A stretch of DNA of 64,000 bases from Marinitoga piezophila KA3 (GTDB lineage Bacteria; Thermotogota; Thermotogae; Petrotogales; Petrotogaceae). Position 1 is the stretch's first letter, and each line of letters opens with the position of its first letter. The stretch spans positions 1,116,001 to 1,180,000 of the forward strand of contig NC_016751.1 of the NCBI RefSeq assembly GCF_000255135.1, written 5' to 3'. Of this stretch, positions 18,576 through 26,100 are shown piece by piece. The notes beneath the pieces were generated by a model. The model saw nothing but the letters and a program-made list of their open reading frames with translations. It did not search any database and was not told where the DNA came from. A program made the translations under genes and the position numbers.

Positions 18576-19751
18576 TTATATCTTGCACTCATCAAATAAC
18601 TTTCTCAAAATTATTTCATCATTAACTTCCAAGTTATTATCTTTCATCCATTCATCATTAAAAAATTTTGTTAAATAGCTTCTTCCACTATCAGGAAAAA
18701 TTACAACAGCTTTTTTATTCTTTATATTATTTTCTTTTAAATACTTTATCATTCCAAATAATGCTGCCCCAGAAGAGCCACCGACCAATATCCCTTCTCT
18801 TTTTGATAAAAATCTCGCCATTGAAAATGCTTCCTGATCATTAATCACAACTATATCATCTATAATGTCTAAATTTATGGTTTTTGGGATAATATTTTTT
18901 CCTATTCCTTCAACTAAATATGGATGAGAATGTTTCAATGCTTCCTCAACTGTAAGACCAGCTTTTACGTGATGATATATTGACCCCTCTGGATCTACTC
19001 CTATTAATTTTATATCCTTTCTTTCTTTAAAATATTTACCAATTCCAGAAATTGTTCCGCCTGTACCCAATCCAGCAAAAATATAGTCAAGCTCTCCATT
19101 AAATTGTTTCCATAATTCTGGTGCAGTTGTTCTATAATGAGCTTTTGGATTATTTTTATTAAAATATTGATTGGGGATAAACGCATAATTGTTTGGATCT
19201 ACAGCCTTTTCAAAAATCTTTTTTAATTCTTTTTCATTATTTTGATTTATTAAAATCTGGATATAGCTTACTATTCCTTCTATTTCTGATTTTGATAAAG
19301 GCTTTCTCTTTTCCCAGATTATATTTCTAATAATTTCAGCGATTTTATATTGCGACATTACAGAAAATGGGGAAACATTACCTGGGACTCTTATTATATA
19401 TGCTCCATATGCTCTTAGCAATAATTCCTTTTCCATGCTTATTTTTTGGGGCATTATGAATATTACAGAATTTCCTTTTTTTACAGCATATAAAGCTAGC
19501 CCTATTCCTGTATTTCCAGATGTTGGTTCAATAATAACTGTATTAGTTGTTATTAAATTTTCTTTTTCAGCCATTTGAAGCATATATGCTCCAACTCTAT
19601 CCTTTATGCTACCTCCAGGATTAAAATACTCCACTTTTGCATATAATTCATTTTTTACATTAAAATACTCTTCTATATTCTTCAAACGAATAACAGGTGT
19701 TTCACCCATTAATTCCAATATTTCATTGTATATTTCCTTATTCTTTTTCAT
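18576..19751 (-). CDS. PLP-dependent cysteine synthase / cystathionine beta-synthase-like enzyme
   Basis: Fold-type II PLP enzyme of 391 residues. The PLP lysine is K50 in GGSIKDR. The TSGNTGIGLA substrate loop, GTGGTISGIG phosphate loop and GGSSGAA serine loop are intact. Compared with ordinary CysK or CBS there is about 50 extra residues near 135-190 (between RVPGNVSPFSVMSQ and IPNQYFN). That region normally leads straight from the Asp/Ser loop to the DQY segment, so substrate access may differ. No CBS domains. GAGGTG precedes the ATG. It could be an O-acetylserine sulfhydrylase, a CBS or a related lyase. Confidence 0.8.
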   Translation of the reverse strand: MKKNKEIYNEILELMGETPVIRLKNIEEYFNVKNELYAKVEYFNPGGSIKDRVGAYMLQMAEKENLITTNTVIIEPTSGNTGIGLALYAVKKGNSVIFIMPQKISMEKELLLRAYGAYIIRVPGNVSPFSVMSQYKIAEIIRNIIWEKRKPLSKSEIEGIVSYIQILINQNNEKELKKIFEKAVDPNNYAFIPNQYFNKNNPKAHYRTTAPELWKQFNGELDYIFAGLGTGGTISGIGKYFKERKDIKLIGVDPEGSIYHHVKAGLTVEEALKHSHPYLVEGIGKNIIPKTINLDIIDDIVVINDQEAFSMARFLSKREGILVGGSSGAALFGMIKYLKENNIKNKKAVVIFPDSGRSYLTKFFNDEWMKDNNLEVNDEIILRKLFDECKI

Positions 19752-19861
19752 ATAATCACCTCTTGTGAATATTTTCTTTTTTATATTGGCAATATTTTTT
19801 CCTTAGTATATCAAATTGGATTAAAAATGTCAATATTTAATTATTTATATTTATATAATAT

Positions 19862-21199
19862 TTACATTTTGTTTATGTATTCTAACCCGGCAACATTTAG
19901 AAAATTCCAAGGTTTTCCATAATGTGGTTGGAAAAAAAAGTCTATAAAAGCCAATTCATTCATTTTCATATTATTTTGTATAATTACAGACATTGTGTTA
20001 ATTGCTTGAGTTAAATTTGCTTTAGAAATTATTTGAGCACCTAATATTTTTCCATCATCTTTTTCAAAAACAACCTTGAGTTTTAAATTTTCATATGACG
20101 GCATAAATTCTGGTCTATTATTTTCTGTTATGGTTATAGAATCAACATTTATTCCCTGAATTTTTGCTGCAAATTCAGTTAAACCTGTAGAAGCAATATT
20201 ATTTTCATATATTTTTATTCCTGATGTACCTTGCGTTCCTAAATGTTTTAATCGTTTTTCTTTTAAATTATGAGCGGCTATAGTTCCCATTCTAATTGCA
20301 TTTGTTGCAAGTGGAATATATCTATATTCTTTAGTAGGATTATAATAAACCGCACAACAATCTCCTGCAGCAAAAACATCTGTTTCACTTGTTTCCATAT
20401 ATTCATTTACTATAATAGCTCCATTTTCCAGCATTTTCAATTGATTTGAAAATAGTTCTGTACTTGGCTTAAATCCTATTGATAATATAACAAGATCTGT
20501 TTCATACTCATTTTTAGTAGTTATAACCTTTTTTACTTTATTATCTTCACCTTCAAATTTTATAACCTTTTCACCTAATGCGAGTTTTATGCCATGTTCT
20601 TTTAAGGATTTTTCTGCAATATCAGTAAATTCTTTATCTAAATATTTACTTAAAATCCTATCTTCTACATCTATTAAAACTACATCTTTTCCATTTTTTC
20701 TAAAGGCTTCTACAAGTTCTATTCCTATATATCCAGCACCAACTACTACTATTTTTTTTACATTTCTCATTTTATTTATAATATTTTGTGCGTGATAATA
20801 ATTTTTAGATAATAATATATTTTCCAAATTAATACCTTCAATATTCGGTATAATAGGCCATGAACCTGTTGTAATTATTAATTTATCATAATTATCTTCA
20901 AATTCTTTTCCAGTTTTCAAATCTTTTACAATTAACTTTTTATTTTTTATATCTACTTTCTCTACCGAATGTTTCATTTTTGTAGTAACTCCAATATTTT
21001 CTAATTCTTCTGGCGAAGAATAAAATAGCCCTTTTGGATCTTTTACTACTCCTTCTACATGCAATGCAATTCCACAAGATAAAAATGAAACATTATCATT
21101 TCTTTCATATATTGTAATTTCTGCATCTTTATACAACTTTGCCGAATTTATTGCTGCTGCAGTTCCTGCGTGAGTACACCCAATAATAACAATTTTCAT
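19862..21199 (-). CDS. nox: NADH oxidase / CoA-disulfide reductase family flavoprotein
   Basis: Pyridine nucleotide-disulfide oxidoreductase of 445 residues: an FAD motif IIGCTHAGTAAA at the N-terminus, the single redox Cys C42 (SFLSCGIAL) typical of NADH oxidase and NADH peroxidase, an NAD motif VVGAGYIGIEL near 158, and FAD-binding VFAAGDCCA near 283. In anaerobes it reduces O2 (to water or peroxide) or CoA disulfide. The second ATG (21199) is chosen because AAGGAG lies 9 nt before it and runs into the first ATG (21208). Confidence 0.88.
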   Translation of the reverse strand: MKIVIIGCTHAGTAAAINSAKLYKDAEITIYERNDNVSFLSCGIALHVEGVVKDPKGLFYSSPEELENIGVTTKMKHSVEKVDIKNKKLIVKDLKTGKEFEDNYDKLIITTGSWPIIPNIEGINLENILLSKNYYHAQNIINKMRNVKKIVVVGAGYIGIELVEAFRKNGKDVVLIDVEDRILSKYLDKEFTDIAEKSLKEHGIKLALGEKVIKFEGEDNKVKKVITTKNEYETDLVILSIGFKPSTELFSNQLKMLENGAIIVNEYMETSETDVFAAGDCCAVYYNPTKEYRYIPLATNAIRMGTIAAHNLKEKRLKHLGTQGTSGIKIYENNIASTGLTEFAAKIQGINVDSITITENNRPEFMPSYENLKLKVVFEKDDGKILGAQIISKANLTQAINTMSVIIQNNMKMNELAFIDFFFQPHYGKPWNFLNVAGLEYINKM

Positions 21200-21339
21200 A
21201 CAAATCATCTCCTTATTGTGATTTTTTGAACTTTATACCTTTCAAGTTAATACCGACATTTTTTATCATATTTATGATATCACATTTTATACTCAATACA
21301 ATTAAAATTTTTTTACAATTTTATTATAAATAAATTGTT

Positions 21340-21366
21340 AAAAAAATAGCCAGCAAAAGCTGGCTA
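21340..21366 (-). terminator. terminator after the DUF362 gene
   Basis: TAGCCAGC-AAAA-GCTGGCTA. On the - strand the stem is followed by seven T, directly downstream of the DUF362 gene. Confidence 0.85.
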
Positions 21367-21378
21367 AGACTAAAAATC

Positions 21379-22416
21379 TTAAAATATTTTTCTAACTAAT
21401 TTTATTGCATCTTGAGGGCATACTTCATGACAAACATAACATCTTATACACTTTGAATAATCTATATACTTATCGTTATCAATATTTATAGCCTCAGCAG
21501 GGCATCTGCTTTCACAAATTTTACATTCAACACATTTATCTTTATTGATTTTTGGAACTCTTTCAAAAACTCTTGTTATATTGGTTACAGTTTCAAAAAT
21601 AGGTGTTGTAAGAGGAAGTTTTATTCCTGGCGCATTCCAATTAGATATAAGGTTATAGTCAGGTATTAAATTTCTTCTTGCAGCTTCTTTTATAATATAA
21701 ACATATTTTTCTTTTATTTTTAATGATTTTATAATTGCATGATCAAGTGCATAAGCACTTTCTGAAATGCCTATCACATTAAATTTCTTCTTTTTACCAT
21801 TTGCCGGTCCGTTACCTTCCATTCCTTCTATACCATCTATTATATTTAATGTTGGATTAACTATATTATGTATATCTATTAAAACATTGGCAAAATTGGT
21901 ATTTGTTTTTGCCCTGAAATGCCATGCAGACTTTTCCTTGCCAACAATACAGCCAAATGTATTTTTTACTGCTAATGTCATTATCATTTGAACGTGTGTC
22001 TTTAATTTAGCAATATTTACTATTTTATCTGCCTCTAAAACCTTTCTCGAAACCTTAAATCCCCTGAAATTTTCTCCATCTACCTCCACAGGATCATCTA
22101 ATTCTACAATAGGAATATCAAGTTCTTTACAAATTTCGTAGACGCCATTAGCCTTTGCAACAGATATTGCATTTCCTGTAGCAGGGCTATCACCAACAAA
22201 AGGCTTTGTTCCAAGAGATAATAAAAACTTTAAAACAATTTCTACAATTTTCGGATTAGTTGTAATACCGCTTCCAACATGATTAGGAGACAACATATTT
22301 GGTTTAACAAGAACTCTGTCATTCTTTGAAAATAAGTCTTTATATTTTTCCAACAATGGAAGCAAAACTTCTTCAGCATTTGTATAATCGGTACATTGCT
22401 TTAAATAGACATCCAT
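21379..22416 (-). CDS. DUF362 protein with C-terminal 2x[4Fe-4S] ferredoxin domain
   Basis: The 345-residue protein has a DUF362 domain (VLVKPNMLSPN near 37; GDSPATGN; KLKTHVQMIMTLAVKNTFG near 140) followed by two CxxCxxCxxxCP clusters (CVECKICESRCP; CIRCYVCHEVCP) in the last 55 residues. Such proteins are probably cytoplasmic electron-transfer or maturation factors with no fixed function. It is a single-gene unit with an extended -10 (- strand, 22453-22461) and a terminator. Confidence 0.85.
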   Translation of the reverse strand: MDVYLKQCTDYTNAEEVLLPLLEKYKDLFSKNDRVLVKPNMLSPNHVGSGITTNPKIVEIVLKFLLSLGTKPFVGDSPATGNAISVAKANGVYEICKELDIPIVELDDPVEVDGENFRGFKVSRKVLEADKIVNIAKLKTHVQMIMTLAVKNTFGCIVGKEKSAWHFRAKTNTNFANVLIDIHNIVNPTLNIIDGIEGMEGNGPANGKKKKFNVIGISESAYALDHAIIKSLKIKEKYVYIIKEAARRNLIPDYNLISNWNAPGIKLPLTTPIFETVTNITRVFERVPKINKDKCVECKICESRCPAEAINIDNDKYIDYSKCIRCYVCHEVCPQDAIKLVRKIF

Positions 22417-22452
22417 AAGCCTTTTCTCCTTTTTTTAATATATAAATATTAT

Positions 22453-22461
22453 ATTATATCA
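22453..22461 (-). promoter_or_regulatory. extended -10 promoter for the DUF362 gene
   Basis: TGA-TATAAT on the - strand, about 37 nt before the gene start. Confidence 0.6.
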
Positions 22462-22471
22462 TATTCTTAAT

Positions 22472-22510
22472 AACAAAATCCCCGGAGTTAAATTGACAAC
22501 TCCGGGGATT
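22472..22510 (-). terminator. terminator after folT
   Basis: A 13-bp stem (AATCCCCGGAGTT / AACTCCGGGGATT) with an 8-nt loop, then a T-rich tail on the - strand, 10 nt past the folT stop. Confidence 0.85.
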
Positions 22511-22519
22511 GGATTTATT

Positions 22520-23050
22520 TTATATACTTGGATGTGTTAATTTTTCAAGTTGAGGTATTCGTTTATACAAAATTACCATAATTGCTGGATATAAGAAAAA
22601 CTTAATTGAAAGCGAAACTATTCTTGGAGGCATCAAAACTCCATATGGAACACCAAAAAGAGTATGTATAAAATACGGTGTTAATGTAACTCCAACCAAA
22701 GCGCCTGCTAAATATGAAAATGCAAAACTCCAGAAATTTGTTTCTTTCTTAAATACATACCAGAACACAAGACCAGGCAATAACCCATGCAATCCAGAAG
22801 TAAGAGTGAAATGTGGCATAAATGGTCCCATTGGGTTTATCCAATATCCAAAGAAATCAGCCAGAGCCCCTACCATAAAACCATACCATGGTCCAAGAAT
22901 CAATGCTGAGAGGAATATTGGCAATGTTCCAAACCCAATTCTGATACTTTCAACACCAAATAGACTGAATCTAAAGGATAATAATCTTGTTAAAATAATA
23001 CTTAAAACAATGAATAAAGCGCTTAAAATCATTTTCTTGGTTTTTGTCAC
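22520..23050 (-). CDS. folT: ECF transporter S component, folate (FolT) type
   Basis: Substrate-binding membrane subunit of an energy-coupling-factor vitamin importer. The 176-residue protein has six hydrophobic segments. The block RIGFGTLPIFLSALILGPWY followed by GALADFFGYWINPMGPFMPH is characteristic of folate-type S components. The start is GTG at 23050 with GGGAGGG 6 nt upstream. The EcfT subunit is encoded 5 kb away and no EcfA ATPase is in the window. The divergent FolD-like protein also touches folate metabolism. Confidence 0.85.
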   Translation of the reverse strand: MTKTKKMILSALFIVLSIILTRLLSFRFSLFGVESIRIGFGTLPIFLSALILGPWYGFMVGALADFFGYWINPMGPFMPHFTLTSGLHGLLPGLVFWYVFKKETNFWSFAFSYLAGALVGVTLTPYFIHTLFGVPYGVLMPPRIVSLSIKFFLYPAIMVILYKRIPQLEKLTHPSI

Positions 23051-23120
23051 TTTATTCCCTCCCAAAATTAAATTTCAGAGTGATTATATCAAAATTTGAA
23101 ACTTTTTTCAATACTTTTCT

Positions 23121-23597
23121 CTAAAATTCATATTCACTTTTAATAAAAGGCACCGGTATAATTCCCATTCCTTTTTCCCATGCACGTTTTCCAGCACTTA
23201 AAGGAAGTATAAATTCACCATACACACCCAGATTAAATGATTGATTATTAATTGGAATTTTATACTTTATTCCTCCTCCCATTAAATACAACTGTTCAAA
23301 ATGATATGGAACAACCACTAATGCTTTTAAATTAGCCTCAATAGTAAAATTATATGGCAAAGAATATCCTGCTTCTATTGTAGGAGCAAAAATATAATCT
23401 AATTGTTCAGGATTTTTTTCATCTGGACCAAAAATAAATCCCAGAGTTGCACCAACATTATATGATTCATTATTATAACTAACCCCCACAAATGGCAATA
23501 TCGCCCCGGATAACTCTATTCCCAACGAGTAAGAAAAACTTCCTGCAAATATTACAAGATTGAAGACCAAAAAGGTTATTAATAACATTCTTTTCAT
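23121..23597 (-). CDS. small secreted beta-rich protein, possible outer-membrane barrel
   Basis: Unrecognised family, 158 residues. It has a clear signal peptide (MKRMLLITFLVFNLVIFAGS) followed by alternating polar/hydrophobic stretches like barrel strands, and ends in a terminal Phe, as many outer-membrane proteins do. The ATG at 23597 follows GGAGGGTG, one base after the stop of the upstream membrane-protein gene. It is the third gene of an XRE regulator-membrane protein unit. Function unknown. Confidence 0.55.
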   Translation of the reverse strand: MKRMLLITFLVFNLVIFAGSFSYSLGIELSGAILPFVGVSYNNESYNVGATLGFIFGPDEKNPEQLDYIFAPTIEAGYSLPYNFTIEANLKALVVVPYHFEQLYLMGGGIKYKIPINNQSFNLGVYGEFILPLSAGKRAWEKGMGIIPVPFIKSEYEF

Positions 23598-23598
23598 T

Positions 23599-24246
23599 TT
23601 AATCACCCTCCTTTCTTAATGATTGAAGAGATAAAAACAATAAAGGAATACCAATAAATGAATAAACGACTATTTTCATATCATTAATACTTCCTCTGAT
23701 GAAATAATAGCTTACAACAACAAATGCAACAAAAAACATAAAACTTCCTATTTTTCTGTATCGAGTTGCTACAAACGTTGAAATTATTAAGTAAATCCAT
23801 GGCATCGCCTCTATTAACCCCGCAAATGAAAATCCTTCAGATAAAATAGTAAAAATCAGCAACAACAAACTCAATGAATACCCAACACGTTTAATTACAG
23901 TTTCTCTTTCAAAAATATATCCTGCATATAGCATACTCTTCAGAACCAATGGAAACGCCATATAAAAAAGCAGCACATTATAAACGGAAAGCATTTTTAT
24001 ATTAAAAGAATAAAGAATTATTGAAAATACAACTGTTGAATACAAAACTACATTTGAAATTTTAAACCGCAAATATCTTTCCATTTCGTCAATTTCTTTC
24101 GAAAAAATATCCTTGTATATTTCAATAACAACAGCTAAAATTAAAAATAAACCATAAACTCTATTTTCACCAGTAGCTAAAAGAACAGCATATATAAATA
24201 AAAGCTCAAAAAGATAAAAATATTTGTTAAAGAATAAACTCTTCAT
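23599..24246 (-). CDS. integral membrane protein in XRE-regulated unit
   Basis: Unrecognised family, about 215 residues with six or seven hydrophobic segments and a cytoplasmic acidic stretch EIDEMERYLRFKI after the second. The phrase KEIDEMERY recalls DUF2178-like membrane proteins often encoded after small XRE regulators. The ATG at 24246 is chosen (GGGGAG 8 nt upstream); a GTG at 24255 overlaps the regulator gene. Likely controlled by that regulator. Confidence 0.6.
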   Translation of the reverse strand: MKSLFFNKYFYLFELLFIYAVLLATGENRVYGLFLILAVVIEIYKDIFSKEIDEMERYLRFKISNVVLYSTVVFSIILYSFNIKMLSVYNVLLFYMAFPLVLKSMLYAGYIFERETVIKRVGYSLSLLLLIFTILSEGFSFAGLIEAMPWIYLIISTFVATRYRKIGSFMFFVAFVVVSYYFIRGSINDMKIVVYSFIGIPLLFLSLQSLRKEGD

Positions 24247-24247
24247 A

Positions 24248-24484
24248 TTATTCACTCCCCTTTGAAATTGAAATTACTTCCTTCAATTCATCTTCTTCCA
24301 GGAAAAAAATGTCTTCAACAGAGCATTCAAACACCTTTGAAAGTTTTAATGCGAGTACAACTGAAGGCGTATATTTACCTTTTTCTATATAATTAATTGT
24401 CTGTCTTGACACTCCTACAAGATTTGCAAGTTTTTCCTGACTTAAATCATACATTGCTCTATAAACCTTTAATTTATTTTTCAT
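24248..24484 (-). CDS. small XRE-family transcriptional regulator
   Basis: The 78-residue protein is almost only a helix-turn-helix: LSQEKLANLVGVSRQTINYIEKG, then a short acidic tail. This is the YozG/Cro type that usually sits before a multi-pass membrane protein gene. The ATG at 24484 follows GGGAGGG. The longer frame reaching 24544 would run through the promoter and operator and is rejected. A 30-bp palindrome over its own -35 suggests autoregulation. Confidence 0.85.
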   Translation of the reverse strand: MKNKLKVYRAMYDLSQEKLANLVGVSRQTINYIEKGKYTPSVVLALKLSKVFECSVEDIFFLEEDELKEVISISKGSE

Positions 24485-24502
24485 ATAATCCCTCCCATTA
24501 TT

Positions 24503-24531
24503 ATTGTATAATATTTTTGATATAATGTCAA
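24503..24531 (-). promoter_or_regulatory. promoter of the XRE unit
   Basis: On the - strand, a perfect TTGACA (24526-24531), a 17-nt spacer and TACAAT (24503-24508). The -35 is part of the palindrome at 24520-24549. Confidence 0.8.
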
Positions 24532-24549
24532 GTATACTTGACATTATAT
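24520..24549. promoter_or_regulatory. 30-bp perfect palindromic operator
   Basis: A perfect inverted repeat with the core TGTCAAGTATACTTGACA and arms extending to 24520 and 24549. It embeds a TTGACA on each strand and lies between the XRE gene and the divergent PyrD-like gene. It is the obvious binding site for the small XRE regulator and could affect both directions. Confidence 0.75.
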
Positions 24550-24603
24550 ATGATAAAAAGATAAATTTTGTGCAACCATACTATAAAGATATGGTTAAAT
24601 TTA

Positions 24604-24612
24604 TGATATAAT
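24604..24612 (+). promoter_or_regulatory. extended -10 promoter of the PyrD-like gene
   Basis: TGA-TATAAT with TATAAT at 24607-24612, 35 nt before the start codon. No convincing -35. Confidence 0.6.
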
Positions 24613-24646
24613 AATGATAGTCTACAATACTCAAGGGGGGGAAGTT

Positions 24647-25738
24647 ATGGATTTAAGTACAGAATTTGCCGGAATAAAACTTAAAAATCCTTTAATGCCA
24701 GCTTCAGGACCTTTAGTTGGCGATGATGAAAAGATGTTATATCTTGCAAGACTTGGTGTTGGCGGAATGGTTACGAAAACGATTTCAACAAAAGATGCAG
24801 AAGTTCCAAGACCCTGTATTTATGGAACAAACAATTATATTGTTAATGCAGAACTATGGTCAGAATTACCACCAGAAAAATGGATAAATGAAATCCTGCC
24901 AAATCTAAAAAAAGAATTGGATTTACCTTTAATAGTAAGTGCAGGATACACCAAAGAAGATATGGAAGTATTAATACCTCAACTCGATAAATTTGCAGAT
25001 GCATTTGAAATTTCAACACATTATGTTGGAAAGAATCTTGATACAATAGCTGAAACTGTGAGAACCATAAGAAAACATACAGATAAACCTATATTTATGA
25101 AAATGAGTCCACATATTCCTGATCCTGTAGAATTTGCAAAAATGGTTCTCAAAAACGGCGGAACAGGTGTGGTAGCAATAAATTCATTAGGACCTACAAT
25201 GCTTATTGATCTGGAAAATAGAACAAATTTAATAGGTAATGATAAAGGACAGGTATGGATTTCAGGACCGGTAATTAAAAATCTTGGCCTTGCCCTGGTA
25301 AATACAATAAAAGAAGCAGTTCCTGAAATCACAGTTATAGGTGTCGGTGGAGTGGCTTCAGCAGATGATGTATTGGAATACTTATTAGCAGGTGCTGATG
25401 CTGTTCAAATGCTATCTGCAGCATTAATCAGAGGAAAACAATTATATAAAACCATAGTTGATCAGCTTCCAAAAGCACTTGAAAAGTATGGTTTTTCTTC
25501 TATTGAAGAAGTTAAAAAAGTTGGATTAAAAAAGAAAGAGGTTGTTTTTGAACCAAAATATCCACAAATTGATCTTAACAAATGTACTTTCTGTAAATTA
25601 TGTGAAATGGTATGTCCATATTGGGCAATTACTGTTGATAAAGAAAATAAACAGGTAATAGTCGATGAAAGCAAATGTTTTGGTTGTAGCCTGTGTCAGA
25701 GCAGATGTCCTGTAAAGGCTATTAGCGGAGTAATATAA
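24647..25738 (+). CDS. dihydroorotate/dihydropyrimidine dehydrogenase-like flavoprotein with 2x[4Fe-4S]
   Basis: An FMN TIM barrel of about 300 residues (AGIKLKNPLMPASGP at the start; GVGGVASADDVLEYLLAGA near 235) is followed by two ferredoxin clusters (CTFCKLCEMVCP, CFGCSLCQSRCP). The layout is PreA-like. The catalytic-loop signature N-x-S-C-P-N/H of DHODH is replaced by FEISTHYVG, so the usual Cys/Ser base is absent. The start is the ATG at 24647 after GGGGGG; the frame open upstream runs through the promoter. No pyr genes are nearby. Substrate uncertain. Confidence 0.75.
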   Translation: MDLSTEFAGIKLKNPLMPASGPLVGDDEKMLYLARLGVGGMVTKTISTKDAEVPRPCIYGTNNYIVNAELWSELPPEKWINEILPNLKKELDLPLIVSAGYTKEDMEVLIPQLDKFADAFEISTHYVGKNLDTIAETVRTIRKHTDKPIFMKMSPHIPDPVEFAKMVLKNGGTGVVAINSLGPTMLIDLENRTNLIGNDKGQVWISGPVIKNLGLALVNTIKEAVPEITVIGVGGVASADDVLEYLLAGADAVQMLSAALIRGKQLYKTIVDQLPKALEKYGFSSIEEVKKVGLKKKEVVFEPKYPQIDLNKCTFCKLCEMVCPYWAITVDKENKQVIVDESKCFGCSLCQSRCPVKAISGVI

Positions 25739-25749
25739 TTTAAAATCAA

Positions 25750-25785
25750 AAAAATGGCAAGAATTTTTTATTCTTGCCATTTTTA
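25750..25785 (+). terminator. terminator after the PyrD-like gene
   Basis: AAAATGGCAAGAA and TTCTTGCCATTTTTA arms with a T-rich loop. Confidence 0.85.
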
Positions 25786-25787
25786 TT

Positions 25788-26039
25788 GATTATATAAGTA
25801 ACAATTGAGTAACAATTCACTAAAAATAACTTATAAAGAAATATTTCACTTTATTAGACTTGTTTCTAGAATTAGCTAATAAACCGAAAGATGATTCACC
25901 ATAATATTAATATTATTAAAAATAGCAGTAAATCAAGGAATGCAAGCATTTATTACTTAGCAGAAAAAATAAAATACAATTATAGTCAAATATCTTTCAT
26001 TTATTAATAATAATAATGTGTAATATAGATTAAAGAATT
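25788..26039. other. 250-bp non-coding stretch before the NhaC gene
   Basis: No plausible gene. A direct repeat, GTAACAATTGA then GTAACAATTCA (25798-25819, 11-bp period), and a 12-bp palindrome AATGCAAGCATT (25939-25950) are the only ordered features. Both could be regulator sites. Confidence 0.4.
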
Positions 26040-26069
26040 TTGACAATAATGTCTAAAATGTGTTATAAT
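26040..26069 (+). promoter_or_regulatory. strong promoter of the NhaC-type antiporter
   Basis: TTGACA (26040-26045), an 18-nt spacer and TATAAT (26064-26069) with an upstream TGT, so both a consensus -35 and an extended -10. A small inverted repeat GACA-ATAA-TGTC (26042-26053) overlaps the -35. Confidence 0.85.
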
Positions 26070-26100
26070 AATTAAAAATCTATTAAGGGGAGGTAGAGTT

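Noticed and set aside
25788-26039. Riboswitch before the NhaC-type antiporter
   Set aside because: The promoter at 26040-26069 leaves only about 25 nt of leader, so the long upstream gap is not transcribed with the gene from that promoter.
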